Positions 63,860 to 64,000 of a stretch of DNA of 64,000 bases are shown here, piece by piece. Position numbers and translations under genes: made by a program. Positions within the stretch are counted from its first letter, which is position 1. Each line of letters opens with the position of its first letter. Below the pieces are notes generated by a model that was given only the letters and a program-made list of their open reading frames with translations, searched no databases and was not told the origin of the DNA. Origin of the DNA: Microbulbifer agarilyticus. GTDB taxonomy: Bacteria > Pseudomonadota > Gammaproteobacteria > Pseudomonadales > Cellvibrionaceae. Where the stretch lies: positions 3,091,001-3,155,000 of the forward strand of contig NZ_CP019650.1 of NCBI RefSeq assembly GCF_001999945.1, in the 5' to 3' direction.

Positions 63860-64000
63860 AGCAAGCGTGTAAGGTTTGCGACACATTGTTGTTGTAATGA
63901 TTCAGTCACTAGCAGTTACCTAAGCGGATCAAATCGCCCTGATCCAATGGTTTCACTTCTGCTGTAACCGGGACTGTCGCATCCTGCTATGTCCCAAGGC
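63860..64000. other. Right-edge intergenic segment
   Basis: About 140 bp. Short reading frames end quickly; an ATG at 63989 on the plus strand may begin a divergent gene (DUF721 genes stand here in some relatives), but only four codons are visible and it cannot be assigned. Confidence 0.3.

Noticed and set aside
1..64000. CRISPR arrays, tRNA/rRNA genes, insertion sequences, prophage genes
   Set aside because: None seen on reading both strands; no regularly spaced repeats, tRNA cloverleaf patterns or transposase motifs.

Overview
The window looks like chromosome from a marine, polysaccharide-degrading gammaproteobacterium of the Cellvibrionales type, probably Microbulbifer or a close relative. 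The reasons are a large secreted GH18 chitinase with CBM5 modules and a poly-Ser/Gly linker, the canonical gammaproteobacterial gene blocks around it, and overall gene style. This is inference from gene content; no 16S rRNA gene is present. No rRNA, tRNA, insertion sequence, prophage or CRISPR array was found. Coding density is high and most of the window is core genome.

Layout. 1-520: 5' part of a secreted subtilisin-type protease gene running off the left edge. 922-3270: three-gene operon of an exported jelly-roll-like protein, a LytS/AlgZ-type histidine kinase and a LytTR response regulator. 3327-11166: metabolic and envelope genes (SDR, PLP-dependent amino-acid decarboxylase, Nudix, phospholipase A1, NfeD plus slipin, GNAT, a small Arg-rich protein). 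11395-17357: beta-carbonic anhydrase-like protein with a substituted zinc ligand, a double-rubredoxin/reductase fusion, flavin reductase, GDPD, periplasmic peroxiredoxin-like protein and small proteins. 17440-24552: type IV pilus locus (tfpO-like ligase, pilA, divergent pilBCD) with coaE and yacG. 24576-27291: TlpA-like protein, trmO, gabD.

27364-43052 is one long leftward block: iscR-iscS-iscU-iscA-hscB-hscA-fdx-iscX, ndk, rlmN, pilF, rodZ, ispG, hisS, yfgM, bamB, der. It combines Fe-S cluster assembly, Fe-S-dependent enzymes (RlmN, IspG), cell shape, pilus assembly and outer-membrane assembly. Two abutting 25-bp IscR type-1 sites overlap the iscR promoter, and a terminator-like hairpin lies between iscA and hscB. 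trmJ and suhB follow. 45158-50728: a hybrid-type histidine kinase followed by a MASE1-PAS-GGDEF-EAL protein. 51397-57980: acyl-CoA desaturase, an unknown helical protein, the chitinase with a palindromic operator over its promoter, and a NagX-like membrane acyltransferase. 58028-58152: a 125-bp palindromic intergenic element. 58221-63859: mutT, argJ, secA and an M23 peptidase.

The most interesting points are the back-to-back IscR sites, the Cys-to-Ser change in the carbonic anhydrase zinc site, the Rd-Rd-reductase fusion, the palindromic element, the chitinase operator, the orphan minus-strand terminator (possible sRNA), the degenerate receiver next to the GGDEF-EAL protein, and the exported-protein/LytS/LytTR operon.
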